Below are positions 8,035 to 17,440 of a stretch of DNA of 64,000 nt, in pieces. The position numbers and the translations under genes were made by a program. Position 1 is the first letter of the stretch. Every line of letters begins with the position of its first letter. The notes under the pieces were generated by a model, which was given only the letters and a program-made list of their open reading frames with translations, was not told the DNA's origin and did no database searches. Source of the stretch: Flavobacteriaceae bacterium Ga0077528 (GTDB lineage: Bacteria; Bacteroidota; Bacteroidia; Flavobacteriales; Flavobacteriaceae); contig LNDX01000005.1 in NCBI GenBank assembly GCA_001464475.1, forward strand, positions 93,954 through 157,953, in the 5' to 3' direction.

Positions 8035-10011
8035 ATGAACTTTGATAGAAAAGAATTGTCCAATATTCAATTGTTGGATTTATATAAAAAACTGCTAAAA
8101 CCTAGATTAATAGAGGAAAAGATGCTTATTCTTCTTCGTCAAGGTAAAGTTTCAAAATGGTTTTCTGGTATTGGTCAAGAAGCTATTTCTGTAGGAATTA
8201 CGGCTGCTTTAGACCAAGACGAATATATTTTACCAATGCATCGAAATTTGGGTGTTTTTACTGGTAGAGATATTCCTTTGCATCGATTGTTTTCGCAATG
8301 GCAAGGAAAGAAAACTGGTTTTACCAAAGGTCGTGACAGAAGTTTTCACTTTGGAACACAAGAATTCAAAATTATTGGAATGATTTCGCATCTTGGTCCA
8401 CAAATGGGTGTTGCTGACGGAATTGCTTTGGCTAATAAATTAAAACAAAATGGTAAAGTAACCGCAGTTTTCACTGGTGAAGGTGCTACAAGTGAAGGTG
8501 ATTTTCACGAAGCATTAAACATTGCAGCAGTTTGGGAATTGCCGGTTTTGTTTGTAATTGAGAATAATGGTTACGGACTTTCAACTCCAACTAACGAGCA
8601 ATATCGTTGTGAAAACCTTGCTGACAAAGGCATTGGTTACGGAATGGAAAGCCACATTATTGATGGAAATAACATCTTAGAAGTTTATACTAAAATTGCC
8701 GAATTGAAAGCATCTTTAGCTGTAAATCCGCGACCAGTTTTATTGGAATTTAAAACGTTTAGAATGCGTGGTCACGAAGAGGCGAGTGGTACAAAATATG
8801 TTCCGCAAGAGTTGATGGACATGTGGGCAATTAAAGATCCAATTTCAAATTATAAAGAGTATTTGGTTAATGTTGGTGTTTTATCAGAAGAATTAGATGC
8901 CGAATTTAAAGCAACTATAAAAGCTGAAATCGATGAACATTGGGCAATTACACAAGCTGAACCTGAAGTTAAAGCTGATTTGAGTGAAGAGTTAAATGAT
9001 ATGTTTCAACCATATCAATTTGAAGAAGTTAATCCTTCAAACGAAACAGAAAATATAAGAGTAATTGATGCCATTTCAACCGCTTTAAGACAATCTATGG
9101 AACGCCATGATAATTTGGTTATTATGGGACAAGATATTGCGGAATATGGTGGTGCCTTCAAAATTACTGAAGGTTTTGTAGAACAATTTGGAAAAGGAAG
9201 AGTTAGAAATACGCCAATTTGCGAAAGTGCTGTGGTTTCTGCTGCAAATGGTTTGTCAATAAATGGTCATAAAGCTATTGTTGAAATGCAATTTGCTGAT
9301 TTTGTTTCTTCAGGATTTAATCCAATTGTAAATTTATTAGCCAAACAACATTATCGTTGGAATGAAAAATCGGATGTTGTGGTTAGAATGCCTTGCGGTG
9401 GTGGCACTCAAGCTGGGCCATTTCATTCTCAAACTAACGAAGCTTGGTTTACCAAAACACCAGGTTTGAAAGTGGTTTATCCAGCATTTCCATACGATTT
9501 TAAAGGTTTATTGAATACAGCAATTAATGACACGAATCCAGTTGTGTTTTTTGAGCACAAACAATTGTATCGTTCCGTTTATCAAGATGTTCCTAAAGAT
9601 TATTATACGTTGCCTTTTGGAAAAGCTTCTGTGCTTAAAGAAGGTAATGATGTTACTATTATTTCTTTTGGAGCAGGAGTTCATTGGGCTTTAGAAACTT
9701 TATCTAAAAACCCTGAAATCAAAGCAGATTTGATTGATTTGAGAACATTACAACCTTTAGATACTGAGACAATTTTTGCTTCGGTTAAGAAAACAGGAAA
9801 ATGTATTATTTTACAAGAAGACACTTTATTTGGTGGTATTTCAAGTGATATTTCTTCAATGATTATGGAGAATTGTTTTGAATATTTAGATGCGCCTGTA
9901 AAACGTGTTGGAAGTATTGAAAGCGCTATTCCATTTGTGAAAGCATTGGAAGATCAATATTTGCCTAAAGTTAGATTTGAAGAAGGATTATTGGAATTAT
10001 TGAACTATTAA
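8035..10011 (+). CDS. 2-oxoacid dehydrogenase E1, fused alpha and beta subunits
   Basis: At 658 residues this is E1 alpha (about 1-320) joined to E1 beta (about 338-658). The thiamine-diphosphate motif runs from GEGA at 148-151 to ENN at 176-178. The beta half opens with [15 protein letters not shown] and contains [12 protein letters not shown] and [13 protein letters not shown]. This enzyme decarboxylates 2-oxo acids, most likely the branched-chain ones from Val, Leu and Ile, and passes the acyl group to E2 lipoate. The fused form is common in flavobacteria. No E2 or E3 gene lies nearby, so it must share subunits encoded elsewhere. Confidence 0.9.
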   Translation: MNFDRKELSNIQLLDLYKKLLKPRLIEEKMLILLRQGKVSKWFSGIGQEAISVGITAALDQDEYILPMHRNLGVFTGRDIPLHRLFSQWQGKKTGFTKGRDRSFHFGTQEFKIIGMISHLGPQMGVADGIALANKLKQNGKVTAVFTGEGATSEGDFHEALNIAAVWELPVLFVIENNGYGLSTPTNEQYRCENLADKGIGYGMESHIIDGNNILEVYTKIAELKASLAVNPRPVLLEFKTFRMRGHEEASGTKYVPQELMDMWAIKDPISNYKEYLVNVGVLSEELDAEFKATIKAEIDEHWAITQAEPEVKADLSEELNDMFQPYQFEEVNPSNETENIRVIDAISTALRQSMERHDNLVIMGQDIAEYGGAFKITEGFVEQFGKGRVRNTPICESAVVSAANGLSINGHKAIVEMQFADFVSSGFNPIVNLLAKQHYRWNEKSDVVVRMPCGGGTQAGPFHSQTNEAWFTKTPGLKVVYPAFPYDFKGLLNTAINDTNPVVFFEHKQLYRSVYQDVPKDYYTLPFGKASVLKEGNDVTIISFGAGVHWALETLSKNPEIKADLIDLRTLQPLDTETIFASVKKTGKCIILQEDTLFGGISSDISSMIMENCFEYLDAPVKRVGSIESAIPFVKALEDQYLPKVRFEEGLLELLNY

Positions 10012-10016
10012 TTGGC

Positions 10017-10241
10017 ATGAAACCTTTAACGGAAAAATTGTTGTTGGAAGACGCTACTGTTCACAAAGTTCAATTTGACAAGGAATGGTTTTACAATTTG
10101 GACGATATGAAATTTTATTTAAATGAAGACTTATCGGCAGTGGAGTATATCCATTTGCCGATGTTAGTTTTTGGTGAAGAAGAAATCGTAAAGTGCTCTA
10201 CTCTAGAAGATATTTTACGTGGTAGAAAAGAAAAAGAATAG
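10017..10241 (+). CDS. Small conserved-looking protein downstream of E1
   Basis: A 74-residue soluble acidic protein with no signal peptide or membrane segment, starting five bases after the dehydrogenase stop and so almost certainly co-transcribed. It has the pattern KVQFDKEWFYNLDDMKFYL and ends in a basic GRKEKE. No family was recognised. Its stop codon meets that of the converging SRPBCC gene with no gap. Confidence 0.7.
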   Translation: MKPLTEKLLLEDATVHKVQFDKEWFYNLDDMKFYLNEDLSAVEYIHLPMLVFGEEEIVKCSTLEDILRGRKEKE

Positions 10242-10258
10242 TTAGTTATTTTCTACCA
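10220..10258. terminator. Hairpin spanning two converging stop codons
   Basis: A 10-bp stem pairs TGGTAGAAAA (10220-10229) with TTTTCTACCA (10249-10258); the 19-base loop contains both stop codons. Each arm is coding sequence, so the hairpin can end transcription from either side without any intergenic DNA. Confidence 0.5.
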
Positions 10259-10661
10259 ACTTTTTAAAATTAGTAAGAATAGCTTGCCATCCAAATTGCT
10301 GTAATTCTACTGGGTTTTGAGTTTCTGCTTCAAAAGTCTCTACAACTTCTACAGTGTCACCAATTGAAATAAAATCTATACTTACTTCTCTTTCGTCGTC
10401 TAAAACATATTTAATAGATTTGTTTTCAATTACTTCAGTGTAAGTTCCTTCAAAATCAAAACTAAAACTTCCATCTTTAGCAGCCATAGTATAGTTGAAT
10501 CGTTCACCAATTTTAAGATTGTTGGTCGCTTTAGGACAGTGCCAATCGTCTGAAGCATGATTCCATAACATTATTTGCTCAGGTGTTGTCCAGTATTTCC
10601 ATACTTTATCCAAACTACTTTTTATGGTACATTCTACGGTTATTTTTGTTTTACTTCCCAT
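10242..10661 (-). CDS. SRPBCC/AHSA1-type ligand-binding protein
   Basis: A 139-residue START-like protein of the AHSA1 (activator of Hsp90 ATPase homologue) group: ITVECTIKSSLDKVWKYWTT at the start, EQIMLWNHASDDWHCP and a C-terminal GWQAILTNFKKLVE helix. It would form a helix-grip cavity for a hydrophobic ligand. No ligand is known. The minus-strand promoter is at 10694-10701. Confidence 0.85.
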   Translation of the reverse strand: MGSKTKITVECTIKSSLDKVWKYWTTPEQIMLWNHASDDWHCPKATNNLKIGERFNYTMAAKDGSFSFDFEGTYTEVIENKSIKYVLDDEREVSIDFISIGDTVEVVETFEAETQNPVELQQFGWQAILTNFKKLVENN

Positions 10662-10693
10662 TTGTTGAAACTAAAAATTAACTATTGTTTAAG

Positions 10694-10701
10694 CAAATTT
10701 A
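10694..10701 (-). promoter_or_regulatory. -7 promoter box for the SRPBCC gene
   Basis: Minus-strand TAaaTTTG, an exact consensus match 33 bases before the start codon. It is divergent from the plus-strand box at 10767. Confidence 0.6.
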
Positions 10702-10766
10702 TAAAAATTACTACCAAGATAAAGAATCTCATTAAAAAAATAGTTTTTTGTTTTTAACAATTAGCT

Positions 10767-10774
10767 TATATTTG
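10767..10774 (+). promoter_or_regulatory. -7 promoter box for the HD hydrolase gene
   Basis: TAtaTTTG, an exact consensus match 22 bases before the GTG start codon, supporting that start. Confidence 0.65.
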
Positions 10775-10796
10775 TTTAAAATAAAATTGCTCGTTT

Positions 10797-12032
10797 GTGA
10801 ATCCTACCAATAAACTCAAGATATTCAATGATCCAATCTACGGATTTATAACCATACCAAATACCTTAATTTACGATTTAATTCAACATCCCTATTTTCA
10901 ACGTTTGCGACGTATTTCTCAAATGGGAATGTCGTATTTGGTTTATCCAGGTGCACATCATACTAGATTTCATCATGCTTTGGGATGTATGCACATAATG
11001 CAAAAAGCTATTCAAACACTTCAATTTAAAGATGTTGCAATTTCAAAGGATGAAGAAAATGCTTTGTTAATTGCTATTTTATTACACGATATTGGACATG
11101 GCCCATTTTCGCATGCTATGGAACACAGTATTGTAGAAGATGTGCATCATGAAGAAATTTCATTGCTTTTTATGAATGAATTGAATGAAGAATTTGATGG
11201 CAAATTGTCATTAGCAATTAAAATATTCAAAGGTGAATACCATAGAAAATTCATGTATCAATTGATATCAAGTCAGTTGGATATGGATAGAATGGATTAT
11301 TTGCGTAGAGATAGTTTCTACAGCGGTGTTGCTGAAGGTAATATCAATAGTGAGCGTTTAATTCAGATGATGAATGTTCAAGATGATTTTTTAGTAATTG
11401 AAGAAAAAGGAATTTATTCAGTTGAAAAATTTTTAGTAGCAAGACGATTGATGTATTGGCAAGCTTATTTGCATAAAACAAGTGTTGTTGCAGAAATCAT
11501 TTTAATGAAAATCTTAAAAAGAGCTAAAGAGTTAACTCAAAAAGGAATTCATTTGGAATGTAGTAAACCACTTTTGTTTTTTATGGAAAATAAAATTTCA
11601 TTAGAAACATTTGATAAAGAAACGATTAAGACTTTTGCTTTGTTAGATGATCACGATGTAATGGGCGCAATAAAAGCTTGGCAATTCAATGATGATTTTG
11701 TTTTGAGTTCGTTGTGTAAGATGATTATCAATAGAGATTTATTGAAAATTCAAATGTCTGATGAAAAACCTGAAAAAGAGAATTTGGTAGTTTTAAAACA
11801 AAAATTCATGAAATTACATCCAATTTCAGAAAAAGAAGCAGATTACTTTATTTTCAAAGGAAAACTTAAAAATCAGGCTTATAGTAAATCAAGCGAGCCT
11901 ATTCGAATTCTGAAAAAAGACAGAACAATAGAAGATGTTGTAGAAGCTTCAGATCAATTGCATTTGAAAGCATTGTCAAAACCAGTGACCAAATATTTTA
12001 TATGTTTTCCAAAAGTGTTACTAGATACATAG
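10797..12032 (+). CDS. HD domain phosphohydrolase (dGTPase/SAMHD1-like)
   Basis: A 411-residue HD-superfamily protein. The metal-binding set is visible: His59/His60 in TRFHHALG, His97-Asp98 in LLHDIGHG and Asp162 in QLDMDRMDYLRRDS; the last motif is characteristic of the SAMHD1/dGTPase branch. It probably hydrolyses nucleotides, but deoxynucleotide specificity is an inference. Translation must start at the GTG at 10797, because an in-frame TAA lies at 10782 and the next ATG is inside the HD domain. Confidence 0.85.
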   Translation: MNPTNKLKIFNDPIYGFITIPNTLIYDLIQHPYFQRLRRISQMGMSYLVYPGAHHTRFHHALGCMHIMQKAIQTLQFKDVAISKDEENALLIAILLHDIGHGPFSHAMEHSIVEDVHHEEISLLFMNELNEEFDGKLSLAIKIFKGEYHRKFMYQLISSQLDMDRMDYLRRDSFYSGVAEGNINSERLIQMMNVQDDFLVIEEKGIYSVEKFLVARRLMYWQAYLHKTSVVAEIILMKILKRAKELTQKGIHLECSKPLLFFMENKISLETFDKETIKTFALLDDHDVMGAIKAWQFNDDFVLSSLCKMIINRDLLKIQMSDEKPEKENLVVLKQKFMKLHPISEKEADYFIFKGKLKNQAYSKSSEPIRILKKDRTIEDVVEASDQLHLKALSKPVTKYFICFPKVLLDT

Positions 12033-12081
12033 TATTTCATTAAATTTTAATATTTTTGCAGCGATGAAACGAGCCTTTAAA

Positions 12082-12110
12082 TTTGTAAATTTTATTTTTG
12101 AGTATATTTG
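12082..12110 (+). promoter_or_regulatory. Promoter of the lpxD-lpxC/fabZ-lpxA operon
   Basis: A -33-like TTTG (12082-12085) and a -7 TAtaTTTG (12103-12110) are separated by 17 bases. The -7 box falls 41 bases upstream of the ATG at 12152, so the upstream TTG (12098) cannot be the start of translation of the main message. A second -7-like TAttTTTG is at 12051-12058. Confidence 0.65.
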
Positions 12111-12151
12111 CGAGTTCCATTTTATTCCTATGGAAAATATTTTTTTATAAA

Positions 12152-13171
12152 ATGAAATTTACAGCTGAACAAATTGCAGGTATTCTAGAAGGTGAAGTAA
12201 TAGGTAATCCTAATGCTGAAGTTTTCAAATTGTCCAAAATAGAGGAGGGAACTATTGGTTCGCTTACATTTTTGTCCAATCCAAAATATCAAAATTTTAT
12301 CTATTCCACAGAAGCATCTGTTACAATTGTAAATAAAACTTTTGAACCAGAGCAAGCTATTTCAACAACATTGATTAAAGTTGAAGACGCTTATCAAGCC
12401 TTTTCTAAATTGTTGGAATATTACAATCAGGTAAAGTTAATGAAGTCCGGTATTGAACAACCTTCAGTGCTTTCTGAAAATGTTACTTATGGTACTGATT
12501 TGTACTTAGGAAGCTTTTGTTATGTTGGAAAGAATGTGAAAATTGGAAATAATGTAAAGATTTATCCAAATACTTTTATTGGAGATAATGTAGTTATTGG
12601 TGATAATTGTGTGTTTTTTGCTGGAGTTAGAGTTTATTCAGAAACAGAAATAGGAAATAATTGTGTAATTCATTCAGGAACTATTGTTGGTTCTGATGGA
12701 TTTGGTTTTGCACCACATGAAGATGGAACTTACAGTAAGATTCCTCAAATTGGGAATGTAATCCTTGAAGATGATGTAGAAGTTGGTTCGTGTACCACAA
12801 TTGATAGAGCAACAATGGGCTCGACAATAATTAGAAAAGGAGTGAAGTTGGACAATCAAATCCAAATAGCTCATAATGTTGAAATCGGAGAGAATACAGT
12901 AATTGCCTCTCAAACAGGTATTGCTGGTTCAACAAAAATTGGTAAAAATTGCATGATTGGCGGACAAGTAGGTATTGTTGGGCACATCACAATTGGAAAC
13001 AATGTTAGAATACAAGCCCAATCTGGAATTGGAAAAAGTATTGGTGATGGTGAAGTAGTGCAAGGAACACCAGCCTTTAATTATGGTGATTTCAGTAAGT
13101 CGTATGTTCATTTTAGAAATTTACCTAAAATTGTTTCCGATATAGACGATTTAAAAAAGAAAATTAAATAA
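12152..13171 (+). CDS. lpxD: UDP-3-O-acylglucosamine N-acyltransferase
   Basis: From the ATG at 12152 this is a 339-residue LpxD. The N-terminal uridine-binding domain begins MKFTAEQIAGILEG and contains GSLTFLSNPKY; a long left-handed beta-helix of hexapeptide repeats follows, with the catalytic His in the QIAHNVEIGENTVIASQ region. It adds the second hydroxy-acyl chain to the glucosamine precursor of lipid A in the cytoplasm. It leads an lpxD-lpxC/fabZ-lpxA operon. Confidence 0.93.
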   Translation: MKFTAEQIAGILEGEVIGNPNAEVFKLSKIEEGTIGSLTFLSNPKYQNFIYSTEASVTIVNKTFEPEQAISTTLIKVEDAYQAFSKLLEYYNQVKLMKSGIEQPSVLSENVTYGTDLYLGSFCYVGKNVKIGNNVKIYPNTFIGDNVVIGDNCVFFAGVRVYSETEIGNNCVIHSGTIVGSDGFGFAPHEDGTYSKIPQIGNVILEDDVEVGSCTTIDRATMGSTIIRKGVKLDNQIQIAHNVEIGENTVIASQTGIAGSTKIGKNCMIGGQVGIVGHITIGNNVRIQAQSGIGKSIGDGEVVQGTPAFNYGDFSKSYVHFRNLPKIVSDIDDLKKKIK

Positions 13172-13195
13172 CAAACATAAACTAGATTGAATATT

Positions 13196-14584
13196 ATGGT
13201 TAAGCAAAAAACCATCAAAAGTGAAATTTCACTTGTAGGTGTTGGATTACATACAGGAAAAGAAGTTAAAATGACTTTTAAACCTGCGCCTATAAACAAC
13301 GGTTTTACATTTGTAAGAGTTGATTTAGAAGGAAGTCCAATTATTGAAGCAGATGCTAATTATGTAGTCAATACACAAAGAGGTACCAACTTAGAGAAAC
13401 TGGGTGTTAAGATTCAAACTTCAGAGCACGTTTTAGCTGCTTTTGTAGGTTGTGATGTTGACAATGCAATTATAGAATTAGATGCTTCTGAGCCACCAAT
13501 TATGGATGGTTCATCAAAGTATTTTGTAGAAGCAATTGAAAAAGTAGGCGTAGAAGAGCAAGAAGCCGAACGTAAGTATTATGTTGTAAAAGAGGTTATT
13601 TCTTTTGCAGATGAAGCTACAGGAAGCGAAATACTTGTTATGCCAAGTGAAGATTATCAAGTAACAGCAATGGTTGATTTTGGAACCAAAGTTCTTGGTA
13701 CTCAAAACGCCACAATGAAAAGTCTGTCTGAATTTAAAACTGAAATTGCAGATTGTAGAACATTTAGTTTTCTTCACGAGTTAGAAAGTTTATTGGATAA
13801 TGGTTTAATTAAAGGTGGTGACTTAAATAATGCAATTGTATATGTAGATAAAGAGATTTCTGCAAATACAATGGAGAACCTTAAAAAAGCATTCGGAAAA
13901 GACTCCATTTCTGTAAAAGAAAATGGAATTCTTGATAATTTAACGTTGCATTATCCTAACGAAGCGGCACGTCATAAACTGTTAGATGTTATTGGTGATT
14001 TAGCTTTAGTCGGAATTAGAATTAAAGGTAAAGTTATAGCAAATAAACCAGGACATTTTGTAAATACACAATTTGCTAAAAAATTATCAAAAATCATTAA
14101 GATTGAGCAAAAAAATCATGTTCCATGTTATGATTTGAATTTGCCACCATTGATGGATATTCATCAAATTATGAATATTTTACCACACAGACCACCATTT
14201 TTATTAATCGATAGGATTATTGAAATGTCAGAAACACATGTGGTAGGTATGAAAAATGTTACAATGAATGAAAATTTCTTTGTTGGACATTTTCCAGATG
14301 CACCAGTTATGCCAGGAGTTTTAATTGTTGAGGCTATGGCTCAATCAGGAGGAATATTAGTATTAAGTACTGTTCCAGATCCAGAAAATTACCTTACTTA
14401 TTTTATGAAAATTGATAATGTAAAATTCAAGCATAAAGTGTTGCCTGGAGATACCTTATTATTCAAATGTGATTTAATTTCACCAATTAGAAGAGGAATT
14501 TGTCACATGCAAGCCAATGCTTATGCTAATGGAAAGTTAGTTGCAGAAGCTGAATTAATGGCACAAATAGCTAAAAAGCAATAA
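13196..14584 (+). CDS. lpxC/fabZ: Bifunctional LpxC deacetylase / FabZ dehydratase
   Basis: This 462-residue fusion has LpxC in residues 1-305 and FabZ in about 315-462. LpxC motifs are SLVGVGLHTG, the zinc-ligand SEHVLAA (His78) and the RHKLLDVIGDLALVG block with the second His and the Asp. FabZ shows ILPHRPPFLLIDRI and GHFPDAPVMPGVLIVEAMAQ with its catalytic His and Glu. It commits UDP-acyl-GlcNAc to lipid A and dehydrates hydroxyacyl-ACP, so one polypeptide acts on both branches that compete for hydroxyacyl-ACP. The fusion is usual in Bacteroidota. The ATG at 13196 is preferred over a TTG at 13187. Confidence 0.93.
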   Translation: MVKQKTIKSEISLVGVGLHTGKEVKMTFKPAPINNGFTFVRVDLEGSPIIEADANYVVNTQRGTNLEKLGVKIQTSEHVLAAFVGCDVDNAIIELDASEPPIMDGSSKYFVEAIEKVGVEEQEAERKYYVVKEVISFADEATGSEILVMPSEDYQVTAMVDFGTKVLGTQNATMKSLSEFKTEIADCRTFSFLHELESLLDNGLIKGGDLNNAIVYVDKEISANTMENLKKAFGKDSISVKENGILDNLTLHYPNEAARHKLLDVIGDLALVGIRIKGKVIANKPGHFVNTQFAKKLSKIIKIEQKNHVPCYDLNLPPLMDIHQIMNILPHRPPFLLIDRIIEMSETHVVGMKNVTMNENFFVGHFPDAPVMPGVLIVEAMAQSGGILVLSTVPDPENYLTYFMKIDNVKFKHKVLPGDTLLFKCDLISPIRRGICHMQANAYANGKLVAEAELMAQIAKKQ

Positions 14585-14595
14585 AAATATAAAGT

Positions 14596-15381
14596 ATGAA
14601 TCAACCACTAGCATACGTACATCCGGGAGCAAAAATTGCAAGAAATGTTGTAATTGATCCTTTCACGACTATTCACAATAATGTTGAAATAGGAGAAGGA
14701 ACTTGGATTGGTTCTAATGTTACCATAATGGAAGGCGCAAGAATTGGTAAAAATTGCAATATTTTTCCAGGTTCAGTTATTTCAGCAGTTCCACAAGATT
14801 TAAAATTTGGAGGTGAAGAATCACTTGCAATAATTGGAGATAATACTACTGTAAGAGAATGTGTTACAATTAATAGAGGTACTGTAGCTTCAGGTCAAAC
14901 TAAAATTGGAAAAAATTGTTTGATTATGGCAACAGCTCACATTGCTCACGATTGTCATATTGGAGATAATGCAATTATTGTTAATGGAGTTGCTTTGGCA
15001 GGTCACGTTATTGTTGGTAATTATGCCATAATAGGTGGATTGGCTGCAATACATCAGTTTATTCATATTGGTGATCACGCCATGATTTCTGGTGGTTCAT
15101 TGGTTAGAAAAGATGTTCCTCCTTATACAAAAGCAGCAAAGGAACCTTTGTCTTATGTTGGAATCAACTCTGTTGGTTTAAGAAGAAGAGGTTTTACTTC
15201 TGAAAAAATTAGAGAAATTCAAGATATTTATAGAATTTTATATCAAAAAAATTACAATACTTCACAAGCTGTTGGAATCATTGAAGCCGAAATGGCTGCA
15301 TCTCCAGAACGTGACGAAATATTAGATTTTATAAGAAACTCATCACGCGGAATCATGAAAGGTTATTCAGGTTCTTATTAA
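14596..15381 (+). CDS. lpxA: UDP-N-acetylglucosamine acyltransferase
   Basis: A 261-residue left-handed beta-helix protein: repeated hexapeptides from VHPGAKIARNVVIDPF onward, the catalytic-His region MATAHIAHDCHIG, and the LpxA-specific helical C-terminus with GLRRRGFTSEKIREIQDIYRI. It transfers a hydroxy-acyl chain from ACP to UDP-GlcNAc, the first step of lipid A synthesis. It is 11 bases downstream of lpxC/fabZ. Confidence 0.95.
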   Translation: MNQPLAYVHPGAKIARNVVIDPFTTIHNNVEIGEGTWIGSNVTIMEGARIGKNCNIFPGSVISAVPQDLKFGGEESLAIIGDNTTVRECVTINRGTVASGQTKIGKNCLIMATAHIAHDCHIGDNAIIVNGVALAGHVIVGNYAIIGGLAAIHQFIHIGDHAMISGGSLVRKDVPPYTKAAKEPLSYVGINSVGLRRRGFTSEKIREIQDIYRILYQKNYNTSQAVGIIEAEMAASPERDEILDFIRNSSRGIMKGYSGSY

Positions 15382-15409
15382 TTAAAAATAAAAATTAAAA
15401 ACAATAAAA

Positions 15410-15976
15410 ATGGCATCTACATCAGATATTAGAAACGGATTATGTATTAAATTCAATCACGATATTTATAAAATTATCGAATTTCTTCACGTTAAACCAG
15501 GAAAAGGTCCTGCTTTCGTGAGAACTAAATTAAAAAGTTTAACTAACGGAAAAGTTTTAGACAATACTTTTTCTGCAGGTCACAAAATTGAAGATATTCG
15601 TGTTGAAACTCAAACATTTCAGTATTTATATGCTGAAGGTGATCAATTTCACTTCATGAATACTGAATCTTACGAGCAAATTACTTTAGATAAAAAAATC
15701 TTAGATGCTCCAGATTTATTGAAAGAAGGAACTAATGTAATGGTTCAAATTAACACTGAAACTGACATACCTCTTTCTGTAGATATGCCAGCTTCAATTG
15801 TTCTTGAAGTTACTTATGCTGAACCAGGAGTTAAAGGAAATACAGCTACAAATGCTACTAAACCTGCAAAAGTAGAAACAGGTGCTTCTGTAAATGTTCC
15901 TTTATTTATTAATGAAGGTGATAAAATCAAAATTGATACAGCTACAGGTTCTTATATGGAACGTGTAAAAGAATAG
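15410..15976 (+). CDS. efp: Elongation factor P
   Basis: A 188-residue three-domain EF-P. The KOW-like first domain contains the loop VKPGKGPAFVRTKL with the tip Lys at about residue 32, the residue that many bacteria modify. The C-terminus ends in the EF-P signature region KIDTATGSYMERVKE. EF-P relieves ribosome stalling at polyproline stretches. It follows lpxA with a 28-base gap and probably belongs to the same transcript. Confidence 0.95.
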   Translation: MASTSDIRNGLCIKFNHDIYKIIEFLHVKPGKGPAFVRTKLKSLTNGKVLDNTFSAGHKIEDIRVETQTFQYLYAEGDQFHFMNTESYEQITLDKKILDAPDLLKEGTNVMVQINTETDIPLSVDMPASIVLEVTYAEPGVKGNTATNATKPAKVETGASVNVPLFINEGDKIKIDTATGSYMERVKE

Positions 15977-16000
15977 TTTTAGTGAACAAAATCAGGTAAA

Positions 16001-16024
16001 ACTGAACACTGAATACTGAACACT
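16001..16024. repeat. ACTGNNN heptad repeat, copy 3
   Basis: ACTG words at 16001, 16008 and 16015 and ACT at 16022, period 7, between efp and the second lpxD-like gene. Confidence 0.7.
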
Positions 16025-16030
16025 AAAAAT

Positions 16031-16960
16031 ATGAAGTTTTCAAAAACACATACTCTTAAAGAAATTGCAGAAATCATTGGTTGCCAATATGTTGGTGCCG
16101 ATGATTTTCCTGTTTATGGCATGAACGAGATTCATGTGGTAACTTCAGGCGATATAGTATTTGTAGATCATCCAAAATATTATGATAAAGCATTACAATC
16201 AGCTGCAACAATTGTTTTAATTAACAAAGAAGTTGAATGTCCATTAGGTAAAGCATTATTAATTTCTGATGATCCGTTTAGAGACTTTAATAAATTAACC
16301 AATCACTTTAGACCTTTTACTTTTGCAAATGTTTCTATTTCGAATTCTGCAATAGTTGGTGACGGAACAGTAATTCAGCCCAATTGTTTTATTGGACATA
16401 ATGTTCAAATTGGTAAAAACTGTATAATTCATTCTAATGTTTCAATTTACGATAATTGTATCATTGGTGATAATGTAATTATTCAAGCTGGAACCATTCT
16501 TGGAGCAGATGCATTTTATTATAAAAAACGTCCAGAAGGTTTTGATCAATTACTTTCTGGAGGAAGAGTTGTTATAGAAAATAATGTTGGAATTGGAGCT
16601 CTTTGTACTATTGACAAAGGAGTTACAGGTGATACAACTATTGGAGAAGGAACAAAAATTGACAATCAAGTTCATGTTGGACACGATACAGTAATTGGTA
16701 AAAAATGTCTAATAGCAGCTCAAACCGGAATTGCAGGTTGTGTTATTATTGAAGACGAAGTAACACTTTGGGGACAAGTTGGAACCACAAGTGGAATTAC
16801 AATAGGAGCAAAGGCTGTAGTTCTTGGTCAAACTGGTGTAACAAAATCAATAGAAGGCGGAAAGTCCTATTTTGGAACGCCAATTGAAGAATCACGTGAA
16901 AAACTGAAACAATTAGCTAATATAAAACGTATCCCAGAAATAATAAAAAATCTAAAGTAA
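16031..16960 (+). CDS. Second LpxD-like acyltransferase
   Basis: A 309-residue paralogue of LpxD with the same plan: N-terminal domain [18 protein letters not shown] with the [16 protein letters not shown] motif, then hexapeptide repeats with [18 protein letters not shown] around the expected catalytic His. It is about 30 residues shorter than lpxD at 12152 and lacks part of the C-terminal helix. It may acylate an alternative sugar nucleotide or give lipid A variants. It is translationally coupled to the next gene through a TAATG overlap. Confidence 0.85.
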   Translation: MKFSKTHTLKEIAEIIGCQYVGADDFPVYGMNEIHVVTSGDIVFVDHPKYYDKALQSAATIVLINKEVECPLGKALLISDDPFRDFNKLTNHFRPFTFANVSISNSAIVGDGTVIQPNCFIGHNVQIGKNCIIHSNVSIYDNCIIGDNVIIQAGTILGADAFYYKKRPEGFDQLLSGGRVVIENNVGIGALCTIDKGVTGDTTIGEGTKIDNQVHVGHDTVIGKKCLIAAQTGIAGCVIIEDEVTLWGQVGTTSGITIGAKAVVLGQTGVTKSIEGGKSYFGTPIEESREKLKQLANIKRIPEIIKNLK

Positions 16961-17322
16961 TGACAGCAAAACAATTAGTATTGGATTTTTATAAAAATGA
17001 TTTGCTTTTACATAAATCAGAAGTTACTGAATTTCTGCACGAAGATTTAATCATCGAATGGAACAGTAGTAAAGGTTTTGTTCAAATGAAAAAGCAAGAT
17101 GTACTTAATTTATCTGATGAATTGAGTAAAGCCTACGTTCGTTCTAAAATGAGAATTACACATGTAGTTGAAGAAGGAAATATGGTTTCTGTACGTTATT
17201 CTCATTTTGTAAAAACAATTGAAAATCCTAGAGAAGAAATGCTTTTAGCACACTTTTTTGTAATTTGGGAAGTGAAAGACGGAAAATTATATAGAGGTTA
17301 TCAAATGAGTCAATTTTCATAA
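16960..17322 (+). CDS. NTF2-like (SnoaL-type) protein
   Basis: A 120-residue cone-fold protein: VLDFYKNDLLLHKSEVTEFLHEDLIIEW, then antiparallel strands with VSVRYSHFVKTI and LAHFFVIWEVKDGKLYRGYQMSQ. Such proteins are small-molecule binders or isomerases; no substrate is known. The start codon shares a base with the stop of the LpxD-like gene, so the two are probably made together. Confidence 0.8.
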   Translation: MTAKQLVLDFYKNDLLLHKSEVTEFLHEDLIIEWNSSKGFVQMKKQDVLNLSDELSKAYVRSKMRITHVVEEGNMVSVRYSHFVKTIENPREEMLLAHFFVIWEVKDGKLYRGYQMSQFS

Positions 17323-17359
17323 AATCATATATAGAAAATTTGCAAATAAGTAGAAAAAA

Positions 17360-17390
17360 ACTGAATACTGAATACTGAATACTGAACACT
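17360..17390. repeat. ACTGNNN heptad repeat, copy 4
   Basis: ACTG words at 17360, 17367, 17374 and 17381 and ACT at 17388, a pure period of 7 (ACTGAAT three times, then ACTGAAC). It lies just upstream of the sucD promoter box. Confidence 0.75.
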
Positions 17391-17396
17391 TTTTAA

Positions 17397-17404
17397 TACT
17401 TTTG
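17397..17404 (+). promoter_or_regulatory. -7 promoter box of sucD
   Basis: TActTTTG, an exact consensus match 37 bases before the sucD start codon. Confidence 0.65.
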
Positions 17405-17440
17405 CAACACAAACAATAAAACTAAATAAAAAAACATAAT

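Noticed and set aside
12064..12150. 28-codon ORF (MKRAFKF...) between the HD hydrolase and lpxD, with a -7-like box at 12051
   Set aside because: It is short, overlaps the lpxD promoter and resembles no known protein; the box would put the transcript start almost on the ATG. It could be a leader peptide but there is not enough support.
12098..12151. Longer N-terminus of lpxD from a TTG
   Set aside because: The extension contains the promoter box at 12103 and the LpxD family starts at MKFTAEQ.
16001..17390. Heptad repeats as a CRISPR array
   Set aside because: The units are seven bases with no spacers of uniform length and no cas genes nearby.
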